Source: Fratercula arctica (taxonomy: Eukaryota > Chordata > Aves > Charadriiformes > Alcidae). Taken from it: a stretch of 64,000 bases of DNA. The position numbers and the translations under genes were made by a program. Positions 22,162 to 33,710 of this stretch are shown piece after piece. Numbering within the stretch: the stretch's first letter is position 1; each line of letters opens with the position of its first letter. The stretch lies in contig CANTUZ010000025.1 of assembly GCA_947846985.1 (NCBI GenBank), forward strand, positions 13,080,100 to 13,144,099, written 5' to 3'. The notes under the pieces were generated by a model that did not search any database, was not told the origin of the DNA, and saw nothing but the letters and a program-made list of their open reading frames with translations.

Positions 22162-23219
22162 AACATCTTTGTAGCCTTCCTGAGTAGCCTACCTCTTCTT
22201 CCAAAGGCCATAAACTCTCCTTTTTTCCCCTGAGTTGCAACCATATCTCTCTGTTCAGCCAGGCCAGTCTTTTCCCCCGACGGCTTGTTTTTCTGCACAT
22301 GGGGACAGCCTGCTCCTGCGCCTTTAAGATTTCCTTCTTGGAAAACGTCCAGCCTTCCTGGACTCCTTTGCCCTTCAGGACTGCCTCCCAAGGGACTCTG
22401 TCAAGCAAGTTCCTGAAAAGACCAAAGTCCACCCTCCAGAAGTCCAAGGTGGCAGTTCTGCTGATCCCCCTCCTTGCTTCTCTAAGAATTGAAAACTCTA
22501 TCATTTCATGATCCCTATGCCCAAGATGGCCTCCAACCGTCACATCCCACACAAGTCCTTCTCTGTTTACAAACAACAGATCCAGCAGGGCACCTTCCCT
22601 AGTCGGCTCCCTCACCAGCTGTGTCAGGAAGTTATCCCCAACACACTCCAAGAACCTCTTAGACTGTTCCCTCTCAGCTGTAGTGTTCCCAGCTGATATC
22701 TGGTAGGTTGAAGTCTCCCACCAGGACAAGGGCTAGTGATCTTGAGACTTCTTCCAGCTGCTTATAGAATATTTCATCTACCTCTTCATCCTGGTTAGGC
22801 AGTCTATAGCAGACTCCCACCATGATATCTGCCTTGTTGGCCCTCCCCCTGATTCTTACCCATAAACACTCAACCCTATTGTCACCATCATTAAGTTCTC
22901 GACATTCATAACACTCCCTAACATACAGGGCCACCCCATCGCCTCTCCTTCCTTGCCTATCCCTTCTGAAGAGTTTATAGCCATCCATTGCAGCACTCCA
23001 GTCGTGCGAGTCATCCCACCATATTTCCATGATGGCAACTACATCATAGTTTTCCTGCTGCACAATGGCTTCCAGCTCCTCCTGTTTGTTGCCCATGCTG
23101 CACGCATTAGTGTAGAAGCACTTCAGTTGGGCTATTGGTCCTGCCACCTTTTTGCTGGGAGAAGCCCTAATTCCTAACTGACTATTCTCAGGCGCGGCCA
23201 TAGTTTCTAACCCCATCAA
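22150..23219 (-). pseudogene. CR1 ORF2 endonuclease domain
   Basis: An APE-type endonuclease nicks target DNA. Visible blocks: FYTNACSMGNKQEELEAIV, EIWWDDSHDWS, VGVCYRLPNQDEEVDEIFY and VLVGDFNLPDISWEHYS (to 22674), then in a shifted frame LLDLLFVNREGLVWDVTVGG and GHRDHEMIEF. The catalytic SDH motif near the end reads RDH here. One frame change near 22680 separates the two halves. Confidence 0.85.
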
Positions 23220-23372
23220 TGACTGTCACAACTCTGATGCTGCATGACTCTCCATCCCCTGCCTTCACTGAGTCAGCATACCAAGGGATCTCACTAGCAT
23301 CCCATCCCACAGACATTGGCACACCACCCCCAGGCTTACCTCTAAAGAGCCTGGTTTCACCCCCTTCCCCCT

Positions 23373-24070
23373 TTAAATCTGGTTTAAAGCCCTTTTGATG
23401 AGTCCTGCCAACTCCTGCACCAAGAACCTTTTACCCCTTTGAGACAGGTGTACCCCATCAGTTGCCAGCAGGCCTGGTGTCATGTAAACCAACCCATGAT
23501 CATAAAACCCAAAGTCCTGATGCTGATACCAGGCTCGGAGCCAGGTATTGATCTGCTGGCTCATCCTTCCCTGCAACTAGAATGATAAAGGAGAATACTA
23601 CTTGTGCTCCTGATCCCTTAACCAGTCTTCCCAAGGCCCGGAAGTCTCTCTTGATTGCCCTCAGGTTTCTTGTTGCCAGTTCATTGCTGCCTATCTGAAA
23701 AATCAGTAATGGGTAGTAATCTGAAGGACGTACCAGGGAAGGAAGCTTTCTCTTTATATCTTTAACCCAGGCCCCAGGGAGGCAGCAGACTTCTCTGAGA
23801 AGTGGGCCCAGTCTGCATATTGGGCCTTCCACTCCCTTTAGGATGGAGTCACCTATGACAACGACCTGTCTTTTTTTTTTTACTGAAGATGTTTTGATGC
23901 GGGGTGTAGTTTGACTTAACCTCGGCAACACCTTTGCGCACTGAATCATCTTCCTTGTCATGGTTCGGTTCCACTTGCAGAGCCTCATACCTATTTTGCA
24001 AGGGTTGTTGTTCCTCTAAGACACTCTTGCAAGCTTGCTGCCAACAAGAACAGTATTGTTCAGAGGCTGA
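23373..24070 (-). pseudogene. CR1 ORF1 remnant with esterase-like domain
   Basis: Minus-strand reading around 23988-23500 has VVVIGDSILKGVEGPICR (GDS-type esterase block), PDYYPLLIFQIGSNELATRN-like text and KRDFRALGRLVKGSGAQVVFS. It continues in another frame as INTWLRAWYQHQDFGFYDHG and GVHLSQRGKRFLVQELAGLI (23573-23376). CR1 ORF1 proteins are known to carry such an SGNH esterase-like fold. One frame break near 23560. Confidence 0.8.
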
Positions 24071-27000
24071 AGTGTTAACCTAGCAAGAGACAGCTTCTCT
24101 ATCGGTTTTAGGTCAAAACTGACCTTTTACAATCTAGTAATATCTACTTCCCAACACCTACCCCTGTATGCGTATGAAAGACAAATGCCACTAATAAAGT
24201 TCCTGTTATTTAACAGAAAAAAATTCAGTGTCTGTAATACACACTATTATAAGGAATAATAGCCTATATGTTACCCAGCTCCAGCACCTTGCAAGAACAG
24301 AGAGCTAAAACCAGAAAAAAAAATAATACAGCAGCTGACTCCCCTCAAGGCAGCTGAAACTTTACCACAGGAACATTTGGCTCGAGGTCAGCTCAGGTTG
24401 ATTGCTTCAGTACAGAAAGGGAGGCAGGAGTTATAAAAAGGATAAAAAAAATTCCTGGCCCTTTTCTATAGCAATGTTGGAGTAAGGTCAATCACAAGTG
24501 ATTTTAAACATGACAACTCTCCAGTGGGACGTGAACATAGTCAGCATAAACAGGGGAAATCGGGCTAAGAAAATCCCTGAGAAAATAAATAGTTTAGCTA
24601 CAGCATACTGAATGGTTTGCATCTACTCTGGTCAGGTAACAATGTTAACACTCAGAGTAAACCATAAGGAGTTTTGCTTATAAACAAAACTGTTTGAAAT
24701 GAGATCTTTATGTTTAGATAGCTCCTGAACCTGAAAGGACCTGAAGGAAAGAGGAGATTACACTACATTAAACTGCACCTAAGAAGGGATTTCTGCTTTT
24801 GCCATCTCCATTAACTCACTGTACTCCAAATATAAAAGTTTTTTCCCTTGTAACCTCCTCCAGTTTAGCTTTGCTTGCCAAAGCAGCACACGTGCAGCTA
24901 GTCCAGAACCAAAGGTGGCCTCTCTGCTGCAAACTGAACCACAAAATTATTGAACAAAGGATTAACCTAAGAAGCTACATTGCTACGTTTCATCATTCCA
25001 TCGGATCACAAACAGGCAAGGACACAAGAACTTGCAATGCAGATGAATACACACCAATACTTCCACCACCAAGTAAGAACAAGTGCTGAGAAGGGAATGC
25101 AACTCCTGGCTCTCAAGCTGTGCTGAACCATATTTATGCAACTACCAAATACATACACGTACATGCCCTTGCAGAATTTTTCTGGGGAAAAGGCCTTTAT
25201 TTTTCATAGTGCAGATATTCCTTACAAGCTATCTCACGGCAAGATTAGTGACACCAAGAGGAAATCTTTCTGTGCTTGCGTAAAAAAATTCACACCATTT
25301 TGGCTGATCGTGCATATCTGAAATCACTTTGCCTGCTTACCCTCATTCCCCTGAATGCCAACAGGACAGTCATTCTGCAGATGAAATGGGTTACAGCCCT
25401 TCAAAACAGCACAATCTAAAACCACCAGGGATCTAAAGACTTCTTTCCTTGCTTGCTGCTCTTACAGCTTGATTGAAGCAGCAGCAGCGCTTGGATGAAT
25501 GCCTGTTTTTATAGAACCCTTGTCAGTGATATATACTCAGCCCTGTTAAGAAACAGAAATAACAAATTGTCTCAGTTGATAAGAATAACACACCGTTCAC
25601 CTAGTATGTGTGGTAATCTGGGATATGAAAAGAACAAGGAATAATACCACAGAAGCAGAAAGTATGTATTGCAAATTACAAAAAATAAATCTCATAAAGG
25701 GCACATTTCTGAAAAAAAACCCACCAACCCAACAACAAAAGACAGCACCACTTGAAAAGAATTAAGGACTCTGGCATAAAGCTGCAATTATTATGCATGT
25801 TTTAGTGCAAATTTGGGGATTATTAAAAGGTACATCTTTATGACCAACTATGGAATAGAGGCAATTTTATATTATTAATTAGATCTCTATGTAAACTAAA
25901 TAATTTATAATAGTTTTAAGTGTTAAAACTGGAAATGGAAACTATTAAAATAATTGCTCACTTCAGATTTAGAAAACTTTATTTTGTTTTCCAAAACAAA
26001 CTTTTCATTTTGGAATACAGGCTATATGAAAGCTTCATTTTAACACCAAATTTATTTATATCTCAATTGCAATAGGCACCTTCAATATTTTTACGAGAAC
26101 TGATTTCTTTTTCCCATGGATAGATGTGTCAGCTAATTACTCTGATTTAAACTGAGTTTAAACTGGTAACAGGCCAAATGGTTATCAATTCTTAGATGTG
26201 GTTAAGGAGCCCTTCAGTGAATCCTGAGTTTGGACATTGCTCTGGGCTTGTACTGAAAGCTGTTCTAGGTTAATCCAGCTATAAAGTCATACTCCAAGAA
26301 CTGAGTTAGGAAGTCCAAGGATGGCTGTGACATATGGCGTATCAATTGCTTATTTACAATAAAATCTGTCATGCTTTTACAACAGTAGCCTAACGAACCA
26401 GGTATATACAGGGAGGATCCTAACTATAAAACTAGTAGATCATCTCCATCAGAAGACAATTTCTAAAAGAGAATTGAAGCTATAGTCTTAAGTTTCTGCC
26501 TACCACGTAGATAGAAAATTTTGAACTTGGAAAAGACTTAATTGCTTTGTTTGCCTTTCAGCTCCCAAAAGACATCAAAGCAGAAAAGTAGATGCATCTA
26601 AGATGAAAGAAATTGCAACATTCAGCTGCTATCATGAAGATATGAATTGTTGAGTTGATACTCAGCTTTACATGTACTTGTATCATTAAGGAAGAGGATC
26701 CAGGCCTGTTTATGACAGTGGTAATTCTTTCAGGCTATAAACACTCAACTACAGTGGTAATTTTTCCTAGACTTTTTTAATGGTGTTTTTTTTATTATTG
26801 AGATAACAGTCACCCAAAAGACAAAATTCAGCTCTTTGCTTTGTTATTTGTACAATAAACTGCAAAGTGAGAGAATTTCTCTGTATGAGCAAAAAGTATA
26901 TTCCAGTTTGTTTAAAGAAGTATAATGCATCAATTTAATGTCAAATATTATGATAAGAAAGGAAAAAGAAATGTCTGAGTCTGTATCTAGAACCAAGCCC

Positions 27001-28145
27001 CTAGTAATATCTACTAAAAAAATGTGGGTTTACCCAAAGAAAAACATTTCACTGAGACAATTATTCACACTTTACATAAAGAGATTAAATGATATTCCCA
27101 GTGCTGTAAAACATTTCTGTGTCAGTGTAAAAAGAAAAAGAAAAAAAAAAAGTAGCTCTTCAGTGTCTTGCTAGCACTAAAGTTTAAATCCCATCAGGAC
27201 TTATCAGTGTGACCCCAATCCAGCAAAGCAGTTAAAGACATTTAATTTCAAGCAGGCAAGGTTATATATTTAAAATGAGAACATGGCTAAATAATTCCCC
27301 TAGCACAGCTAGAGCACTTAGCACCTCACAGAAATGATGAAGAAATGATGAAGAAATGATGAAGCACAGGAATTGCAGTGGAAAGCAACCTATGTGACAT
27401 TACTGGGAGTTTAGGCTGGAACATGAGGAAAATCAAACAGGATTACATTAACAGCTTAATATTAAAGAAGATTCTTATATGTGCTATTGGATTGCCACTG
27501 TACAGCAGGCCAATTCTACTGCTCCAGTTGTCATTTTCTTTGGAAGCCTTCTCCTGTGTGCTAGTATCTGCATATGACATGAATTAAAAAGCATACTACC
27601 TAGTACTTGGGCAAGTATTATAAGCATACTTATAAATAAATCTGCATCTGATCTCTTGAGCTTTTCTGTAACATGATCAATTGATCATGGACAGAGATGG
27701 CTGCTGCAAGAGAAGTTACTACAAACAATGAAGCTCCTGATGACCTCGGGTGAAACAGGGTTTGGTTATAGCCAAGCATTTATGAACAAAGCATTCTCAA
27801 TTTCTTCTAATCACTTTGAACCCAAACCTGCCTTCCAGATCTCAAAGAGTAATTTCAGGAAATCAGGGGGAGCAAGGGTTTCATTTTGAATAGTATATAT
27901 ACAAAAAACTTTTTCTTCCAGGGCAAACATCTTTAAGAAGCTGTAAAATTTAAGTTCAGGACCCTGGTATTTATCCTAGACTAATGGAACTACTTAACAG
28001 TCCATTACCATGGGACAAATTAATTACATGGTTTAATTGCATGCTAAATTATTCATGTGCTGCTAATCAGATTAAAGACTACACAACAAATCCTGTATGG
28101 CATTTAGGAAATCATTAATTTAAATACAGGATTAAGTGAAAGCTG
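24071..28145. other. Long intronic stretch, no gene
   Basis: About 4 kb of AT-rich sequence. No repeat family, exon or RNA gene recognised. It contains poly-A/T runs and one small tandem repeat at 27331. Confidence 0.5.
27331..27363. repeat. Tandem repeat, 11 bp x 3
   Basis: GAAATGATGAA three times in a row, perfect. Confidence 0.9.
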
Positions 28146-28151
28146 GTAAAT
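28146..28151. repeat. Target site duplication of provirus E (left copy)
   Basis: GTAAAT here and at 34842-34847, outside the LTRs. Exact 6-bp duplication. Confidence 0.9.
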
Positions 28152-28497
28152 TGTTGCAGAATGGCTTGAGAAGCAAGGTCATGGGACAATAGAGGAGTTA
28201 TGTGAGATGAGAATAGCGTAGAAGCAAGTTACAGCTCGGCGATGGGAAAGTACTAAGTAAACAAGCCATGAGAATGCAGAAGCAAGAATAAGGAGCTGAT
28301 AAGAATAGGGAACTAAGGCTGAACCCTGTCGTGTGGACAGAGAGCCAATCGCAGTGAGCAGATGACTTTTATAATTAGCCAATATTCAAGCGATGATGTA
28401 ACCAGTAGCTATATAATGAAGCGTATTCGGGCAATAAACTGAAGCTTGCTTTATCACTCACATTGAGTCGGCTGCTTGTCTTCCCTCGCTCGTCGCA
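28152..28497 (+). mobile_element. 5' LTR of provirus E
   Basis: 346 bp, TGTTGCAGAA to CTCGTCGCA. CCAAT boxes at 28345 and 28379, TATATAAT at 28410-28417, AATAAA at 28433-28438, giving a plausible U3-R-U5 layout. It differs from the 3' LTR at two bases (GAGAAG/GAGGAG and ATTCGG/ATTTGG). Confidence 0.95.
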
Positions 28498-28499
28498 AG

Positions 28500-28517
28500 T
28501 GGTGCCCGAACAGGGAC
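28500..28517 (+). other. Primer binding site, tRNA-Lys(UUU) type
   Basis: TGGTGCCCGAACAGGGAC, two bases after the LTR. It matches the lysine-3 primer site with one C-to-T change that still allows a G-U pair. Confidence 0.85.
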
Positions 28518-28707
28518 CCCCAGCCTTGTTCCCACTGGACAGCGAGCTCGGAAAAGCACTGGTAGCAGCGACCAGGGGGTAAAAGACAGTACATGATATG
28601 GCTGGCACATGATATGTCTGTCCGTACCTGATCTTCGGATAATTAAGAGGAGGATCGCCGTCCGAGGAAAGCTACCTAAACGGAAAAGAAAAAAGGCTGC
28701 AAACAGA

Positions 28708-28778
28708 GTAATCAAGGGATCATAAGTAATCAAGGGATCAAAGTAATCAAGGGATCATAAGTAATCAAGGGATCATAA
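28708..28778 (+). repeat. Leader tandem repeat, 18 bp x 4
   Basis: Four copies of GTAATCAAGGGATCATAA (one copy 17 bp with a small change) in the untranslated leader, ending 22 bp before the gag ATG. The position between primer site and gag is where packaging signals lie in retroviruses; function here is unknown. Confidence 0.9.
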
Positions 28779-28800
28779 AGAGGAAGATGACGCGTCACAA

Positions 28801-29830
28801 ATGGATAGAGAGGTAGCTTTACAATTTTTACAATGCTTTTTAGAAAAGCGGGGAGTAGGCCCTATAAAAGATCTGGCCGGGTTAATTGCATTAGGCAAAG
28901 CTCCAGGATACTTTAAGGACCCAGACGATATGTTTGAAGTAGAAGAGTGGCGAACGTTTGGAGATTGCTTATGGGATAAAGTTATAGATGACGATAAAAC
29001 TACAAAAAAGTTGATGAAATCTTGACGAGACGTTATTAACTGTATGAAAAAGTATAAGGCGAAAAGGCAGCGGTACAAAGTTTGCTGCAGCTGGCAAAAG
29101 TGCCAGGGAAAACCTTAGTGAGAGTGCTTTACTGGAACTATTACCTTGATGCTGACAATGAGGATTGCTCAGAGATCCGACTCAGTTTTTTGACCTTTCA
29201 ACATGGACTAGAATTGGAGTGGAAATGTGGGAAGCAGTGCAGTCAGAGAATAAGGAAGCCTGGAACCTGGCAGGCACTTATTGACAGGTGAAGGGACTGA
29301 TTGCAGGCATGCATGGATCAGCTGTTATTGCCACCACAGCCCAGAGGGTGTTAGATACAGCTGGGGAAGAGGGAAACAGTTCATCCTCCAATGCATTTCC
29401 TGGAATAAAGCAGTCAGAAAAGGAGTTCTGGGGAGCGTCTGACGAATGGACATTTTCGCCTCCGCAACCGACTGCTCCACCGTACTCTGGTCTACCGGAG
29501 TCATCCATGCAGGTTCCCCCCAACTCTCCTCAGCCTATGGAAACATCATCATCCTCCGAGGACGTTCGTCTGAAAACCGTCTATCCACCTAAAGATACTG
29601 CGGAGCTCCGTGACGCTCTCCGCGATCAACAGAACACTATGCAGCAATTGCTCGCGGAAATGCAGAGACTTGATAAGGGTTTGAAAGCGGGCGCGATACG
29701 GGATGCTTATAAAAAGGCTCATGAGGTTATCAAGGAGGGTTTGCAGGCGGTTGAGGAGAGGGTGTGTGGGAGTCCGGGAACGGGTGATCCGTCTGAAACA
29801 GCAGCGGACGAGTCTGGGGATACGCAATAG
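28801..29830 (+). pseudogene. gag: gag N-terminal remnant of provirus E
   Basis: Starts at ATG 28801: MDREVALQFLQCFLEKRGVG, with helical matrix-like character, open to 29025. It then continues in other frames (29082-29291 and 29288-29830). The last 180-codon piece has an acidic/Ser-rich region, QPTAPPYSG (a PTAP late-domain motif for ESCRT recruitment) and a heptad-like helix (RDALRDQQNTMQQLLAEMQR). It ends at TAG 29828. At least two frame breaks. Matrix and late-domain region of a class II Gag is the likely identity; I did not recognise a complete capsid. Confidence 0.72.
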
Positions 29831-30020
29831 TGTAATGTATCAGAAAAGGGAGATAGTGTTAAAGAATAGAAAGTGAGGAGATGGATTTGTACTATGCTGG
29901 AAAACAGCAGAGATGGGTTCATAGGATGCGAATGAGTATTTGACTCGGAAATTTTTTGCTTGTATGGATACGTGATTATTGCTTATGGTTCCCTGAAGGG
30001 TGGTCCTACGATTTGACTCA

Positions 30021-30536
30021 ATGGCTAAAAGTGGGGGAGGAATTGCAAACGCGGGAGACGCTGCACTTGTCCTTGCCAGAGCCCTGCAAGGGGTTGCTGG
30101 AGGGGCACCACAAGCTCCCCCAAAGGAACCTCAGTCTTTTGAAATGACACCCCCAGTTGCAGACCCTTAGCCTAAATATGCTCAAATTCCCAATTCTGAA
30201 AAACATTACCAAAAACAGAATTCAGGAGGCAAAGAGCCAGAAGATCCCTGTGATCCTGGCCTAATAAATCCAGAGACTGAACCTGATTTATGTCCACCTT
30301 TAACCCTGATTAAAGCTATGGCTGCCTCTGCTACAACTGCAGAGGAGATTTTACAGCAACAGAGACGAAAGTCGTTATCGCGTTCCTCCATTATTAAGCC
30401 TCCTCCATTTGCGCCAGGTATCGCGTTTGTTCCTCCTTTTCAACCGCTTATGTGTGCGCAGCCAGAATCAGGGTATAGCAGTGTATTGTCAGAATGTCAG
30501 GGGAGAAGGACAGAGCCAGAGCGGACGCAAGAATAA
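30021..30536 (+). pseudogene. Proline-rich gag/pro-like remnant
   Basis: One frame from ATG 30021 (MAKSGGGIANAGDAALVLAR) to TAA 30534, with an internal TAG at about 30168. It contains Pro-rich segments (PQAPPKEP, PPPFAPGIAFVPPFQPL) and a basic patch (QQQRRKSLSRSS). It resembles a Gag spacer region rather than an enzyme. It lies between the gag remnant and the RNase H end, so a large deletion removed capsid end, protease and RT. Confidence 0.5.
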
Positions 30537-31090
30537 AAGAGCTGTCTAATCGGCGGCTCTTTGAGCTGCTGAGAGCGCTACAGGCAGCGATTAAGCAACG
30601 TACTGCTCCATTTTGTGTCATCCACATTCGGAGTCACATGTGGGACCAAGGGTTAGGAGAAGGTAACGCCCAAGCAGACAGACTGGTGAAAGTGGCAGCC
30701 CCCCTGAGTGAATTCATCAAAGCCAGGGAATCACATGGCATGTTCCATCAAAACGCTAAGGGATTGCATCGACAGTTCAATGTCACTATGGATGAAGCCA
30801 GAGGAATCGTGCGTGCTTGTCCCACCTGTAGTCACCACGGCCCTGGGCTCGGTTTAGGCGTTAACCCGTGAGGATTGGGTCCTTGTGAGCTCTGGCAGAT
30901 GGATGTCACACACATTCCCGAGTTTGGACGACTGAAATATGTACATGTTACTATTGACACTTATAGTGACTTTCTTTGGGCCACAGCTCAGGCTGGCGAG
31001 AGGGCCTTACATGTAATTAGGCATCTTACGAGTTGCTTTGCAGTCATGGGACTACCACGAGAAATTAAGACCGATAATGGACCTGCTTAT
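30494..31090 (+). pseudogene. pol: RNase H end and integrase 1 (betaretrovirus-like)
   Basis: In one frame: RNase H tail (HIRSHMWDQGLGEGNAQADR), integrase zinc module (HGMFHQNAKGLHRQF with His pair, CPTC), then after one TGA (30869-30871) the core with D in [12 protein letters not shown] and D in [11 protein letters not shown]. The frame enters a C-rich run at about 31100 and the third catalytic residue (Glu) is lost. The sequence style ([21 protein letters not shown]) is class II. Confidence 0.87.
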
Positions 31091-31257
31091 ACAAGTGAAA
31101 AGAGCCGCCACCCCCCCCCCCACCCCCGCCCCAGCCATCTCCCTGAGATAGAAGTGGTGTTTTTTGTATGTCTGCTGTGTAAGTGTGTGTGGGTGCCAAT
31201 TTATGTCTGCTGATCAACATCTGTGCTACTGTTTGTTTGTTGCTGTGTGCAGTGTCA
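31091..31257 (+). other. C-rich junction and LTR-end-like segment
   Basis: An 11-base C run and CCCCC blocks (31110-31135) follow the integrase. The sequence then becomes T/G-rich and ends GTGTGCAGTGTCA. Together with the next feature it looks like the end of a U5. Origin uncertain. Confidence 0.3.
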
Positions 31258-31259
31258 TT

Positions 31260-31277
31260 TGGTGACTCCGCTTGAGC
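31260..31277 (+). other. Possible internal primer-site-like sequence
   Basis: TGGTGACTCCG follows CA-TT exactly as a tRNA-Trp primer site follows an alpharetroviral LTR. Ten of the first 11 bases fit such a site, but the rest do not, so this may be chance. Confidence 0.25.
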
Positions 31278-31379
31278 AGGTGCTCTGCCCGGTGTGGTAC
31301 TGTTCTCGTACATGACTAGGGCTGACACTCTGTCAAGCGAAGAAGTTTGTACATACACAATGTTTAGATGTAAGGCGAG

Positions 31380-31880
31380 TGCACCCCAGGTAGATAGACC
31401 ATGATGGGCCGTAGAACTGATGGAAGTCCTGAAATATTGGGGGAGTTTTCACCAGCCGACATGCTTACAGTCTCGGGAACAGCTTACCCATGCAGGGCGT
31501 ATGGCTGGTTGTTTGTTGTTTGCCTATAAGATCATGGTTGATTGGGAAAAGGAGTTAAGCTAGAATCTATAGGATGCTCTGTCGGAAAATGAGAAACTTA
31601 AGGGTGAGCTCTTGTTGCAAGGCAGACTTTTATGTCAGCTGTAAGTGATGAGAGAAGAAAAAGGGAACAATTAGAAGGGAAATGTGCCGTCTTAGCACAA
31701 AAGTATGCCATACATGCTACAAGACAGCAGCAGAAAAAGAGAAATAAGACACCTAATTCAAGCAGTATTATAGAGATATGTTTTGGGTTTTTTTCCTATA
31801 TGTATATATGTTATTGCACGCCTTTGTAAATTACTCTGTGTTATACCCTGCGAGACTAAATGAACACCAGCAGAAGCGGT
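31380..31880 (+). pseudogene. Coiled-coil-like coding remnant
   Basis: Broken frames give LMEVLKYWGSFHQPTC, then SENEKLKGELLLQGRLL and SDERRKREQLEGKCAVLAQK (31632 onward), with heptad-like charged/Leu spacing and a basic tail (QQQKKRNK). Stops and frame shifts interrupt it. I do not recognise the family. It lies between the primer-like site and the first TM fragment. Confidence 0.35.
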
Positions 31881-32155
31881 CTCTTGAGCAGGGGGGTGGA
31901 ATATGGGAAAGCAATGGAAGATCAGCAAGGAGGATTGTAAATACGCTCAAGGGACTCACACCTGGGTGCTGGAAAACACATCTATCACACTAATTGTTAT
32001 TCAGTCTCAGATGCTTGCAAGAAAAACACTTAGATGACATAAGTCTGTAATGGACTCAGGGACACCTTATCTAGCTGCCTGAGAATCTTGGCCTGTTGTG
32101 GAAGAAGATCAAAGCACAGTACCAGCAAGAACAGGGAGTCCGCATGCGCTCTTGC

Positions 32156-32223
32156 TAACAAGGACTCTTTCGCTGCCAAGGATTCTTGATAACAAGGACT
32201 CTCTCGCTGCCAGGGATAAATTT
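32156..32223 (+). repeat. 34-bp tandem duplication
   Basis: TAACAAGGACTCTTTCGCTG and following bases are repeated directly, with a few changes, just upstream of the first TM fragment. Confidence 0.8.
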
Positions 32224-32700
32224 AGTAATGCTACTAGTACAGCTGTTTCTGAGTTATTGCTAGATGTAGATAGTATTCAACATGCAATGCTGCAAAAGAG
32301 AGCTGCTATTGATTTTTTGCTTTTAGCTCACGGACACGGTTGTCAAGATTTTAAAGGACTGTGTTGTATGAATCTAAGTGACCACTCCAAATCCATCCAT
32401 GCCCAGTTGCAAGAACTGCACCGACCGAGCCAGCAACTTGTGGAGACCACTGTGTGAAATCTCTTTGCTGGATGGACTTGGGGGTGGGGTTGGTTGAAGG
32501 AAATTATACTCATTATCTATGTGGAAGGAATCTGTCTGTTATGTTTAGTATGCTGTTTGCTATGTTTAATAAGCATTATACGATCAGTTGCAGATGTTGC
32601 TTTGCATCATACCCTTGTACGAGTTATAGAATACTGTTGTGTCCCAACTATGGGCCACGGGGTGGCATGTGTAAGGGATAATAGAGGATGGTCCGAGTGA
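32224..32700 (+). pseudogene. env: Env TM fragment 1
   Basis: The open reading to TGA 32455 has the heptad/immunosuppressive-type region ([19 protein letters not shown]), the CX6CC motif (Cys codon 32341, Cys pair 32362-32367) and [19 protein letters not shown] membrane-anchor stretch (EIILIIYVEGICLLCLVCCL) continues in another frame from 32494. The surface subunit and fusion peptide are absent. TM of this CX6CC type is alpharetrovirus-like. Confidence 0.85.
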
Positions 32701-33095
32701 GACACGATGGAAAATTACTAGTTGAACCAAACCCAGTATGCATGTTGGGAAAAAGGGACTCAGTACTGTTGCTGAAAAACTATATGTGTATCTATGAGAA
32801 CCTAACTTTCAAAGAAGAAGATAACAAGGAGGGAGTACAAGGTAGTCAGGTATCAGACATCCGCAGTTAGCAAAGCTGGATCATGAGTCTGGTGAGGCTC
32901 GCTGCATGTGCTGGCCACGCATGCAGCGACCCTAGCCTGTACTTTTCCATTCAATCCGGGACAGGATATAAGGGGGCTGTCTCGGATCGGAGAGAGGGGG
33001 TCACACATGAGCGCACTTTGAAGATACAGGGGACGCCCTGAAATGCTGTGTCTGCCCACCCCCCCTCCCTGGTAGGTTCCACGTTCATTAACCCC
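32701..33095 (+). other. Unassigned segment of provirus E
   Basis: About 400 bp with no recognised protein. It includes GGGACAGGATATAAGGGGG (near 32958) that could be a TATA region of another U3, followed by GAGAGAGGGGG and a C-rich stretch. Confidence 0.35.
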
Positions 33096-33660
33096 AACAG
33101 CTCAGAAAGCATTACAGCACATTGCAGATTTGTTTATGATACATCAAAAATTTCAACCTTACACCCTGATAGGACAGTGGGATGATACACTCGCAAAGAG
33201 CCTGACTGCATTAGAGTGAGTATTTTTGCCACATAACTTTTCAAAAACAGTATCTACGATGATTGAAATGTTAGCACGATTGATTTCACAGGGTCGTTTG
33301 CGCTGTCAGCAGCCGGCTCCTCTGCCATCATTTGTGGGGATTACCCTGCGAATGCTTACACCTGATGAACTTTGGCAATTCGATGTTATACACATTATGG
33401 AATTGGGACGTTTGCGCTATGTACATGTTTCAGTTGATTTGTTTTCTCACCTTGTTGTAGCTAGTGCTCATATAGGAGAAAAGGCTCGTGATGTTATTCG
33501 ACATGGGTTGCAATGCCTTGCAGTCATGGGAGTACCGAAAACTGTAAAAACTGATAACAGACCAGCTTATGTGTTCGCTAAAATACAGGTCTCTTTACAG
33601 ACATGGGGTATCAAACATGTCATCTTTGTCATCCAATGCTTGTCATGCGCTGTAGTTTAG
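33096..33660 (+). pseudogene. pol: Integrase fragment 2 (betaretrovirus-like)
   Basis: The core begins LTPDELWQFDVIHIMELGRL with the first catalytic Asp. It continues with VHVSVDLFSHLVVASAHIGE, then KTDNRPAYV with the second Asp, and breaks off before the Glu. It is clearly a different copy from integrase 1 (many changes in aligned positions), so it comes from another provirus. Upstream text (QKALQHIADLFMIHQKFQPY) is not assigned. Confidence 0.82.
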
Positions 33661-33710
33661 GCTGCTTACAGAAAATAGTGCAAAAAATGATTAATCAAGC
33701 TTTTATTGCA

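Larger units (their letters stand above)
20756..24070 (-). mobile_element. CR1 LINE, long copy lacking the 3' end
   Basis: Reading on the minus strand from about 24070: ORF1, endonuclease, then RT to the region just after [10 protein letters not shown], where it stops at about 20815. The final ~170 codons, 3'UTR and 8-bp tail are missing. The last 50-60 bp (20756-20815) do not match CR1 as I know it and contain only a CATTCTAT-like octamer. Many frame changes and some stops make it inactive. Keeping a 5' part while losing the 3' end is uncommon for CR1. Confidence 0.9.

Noticed and set aside
31091..31358. Gly-rich minus-strand frame from the C run
   Set aside because: Low-complexity translation of a poly-C tract.
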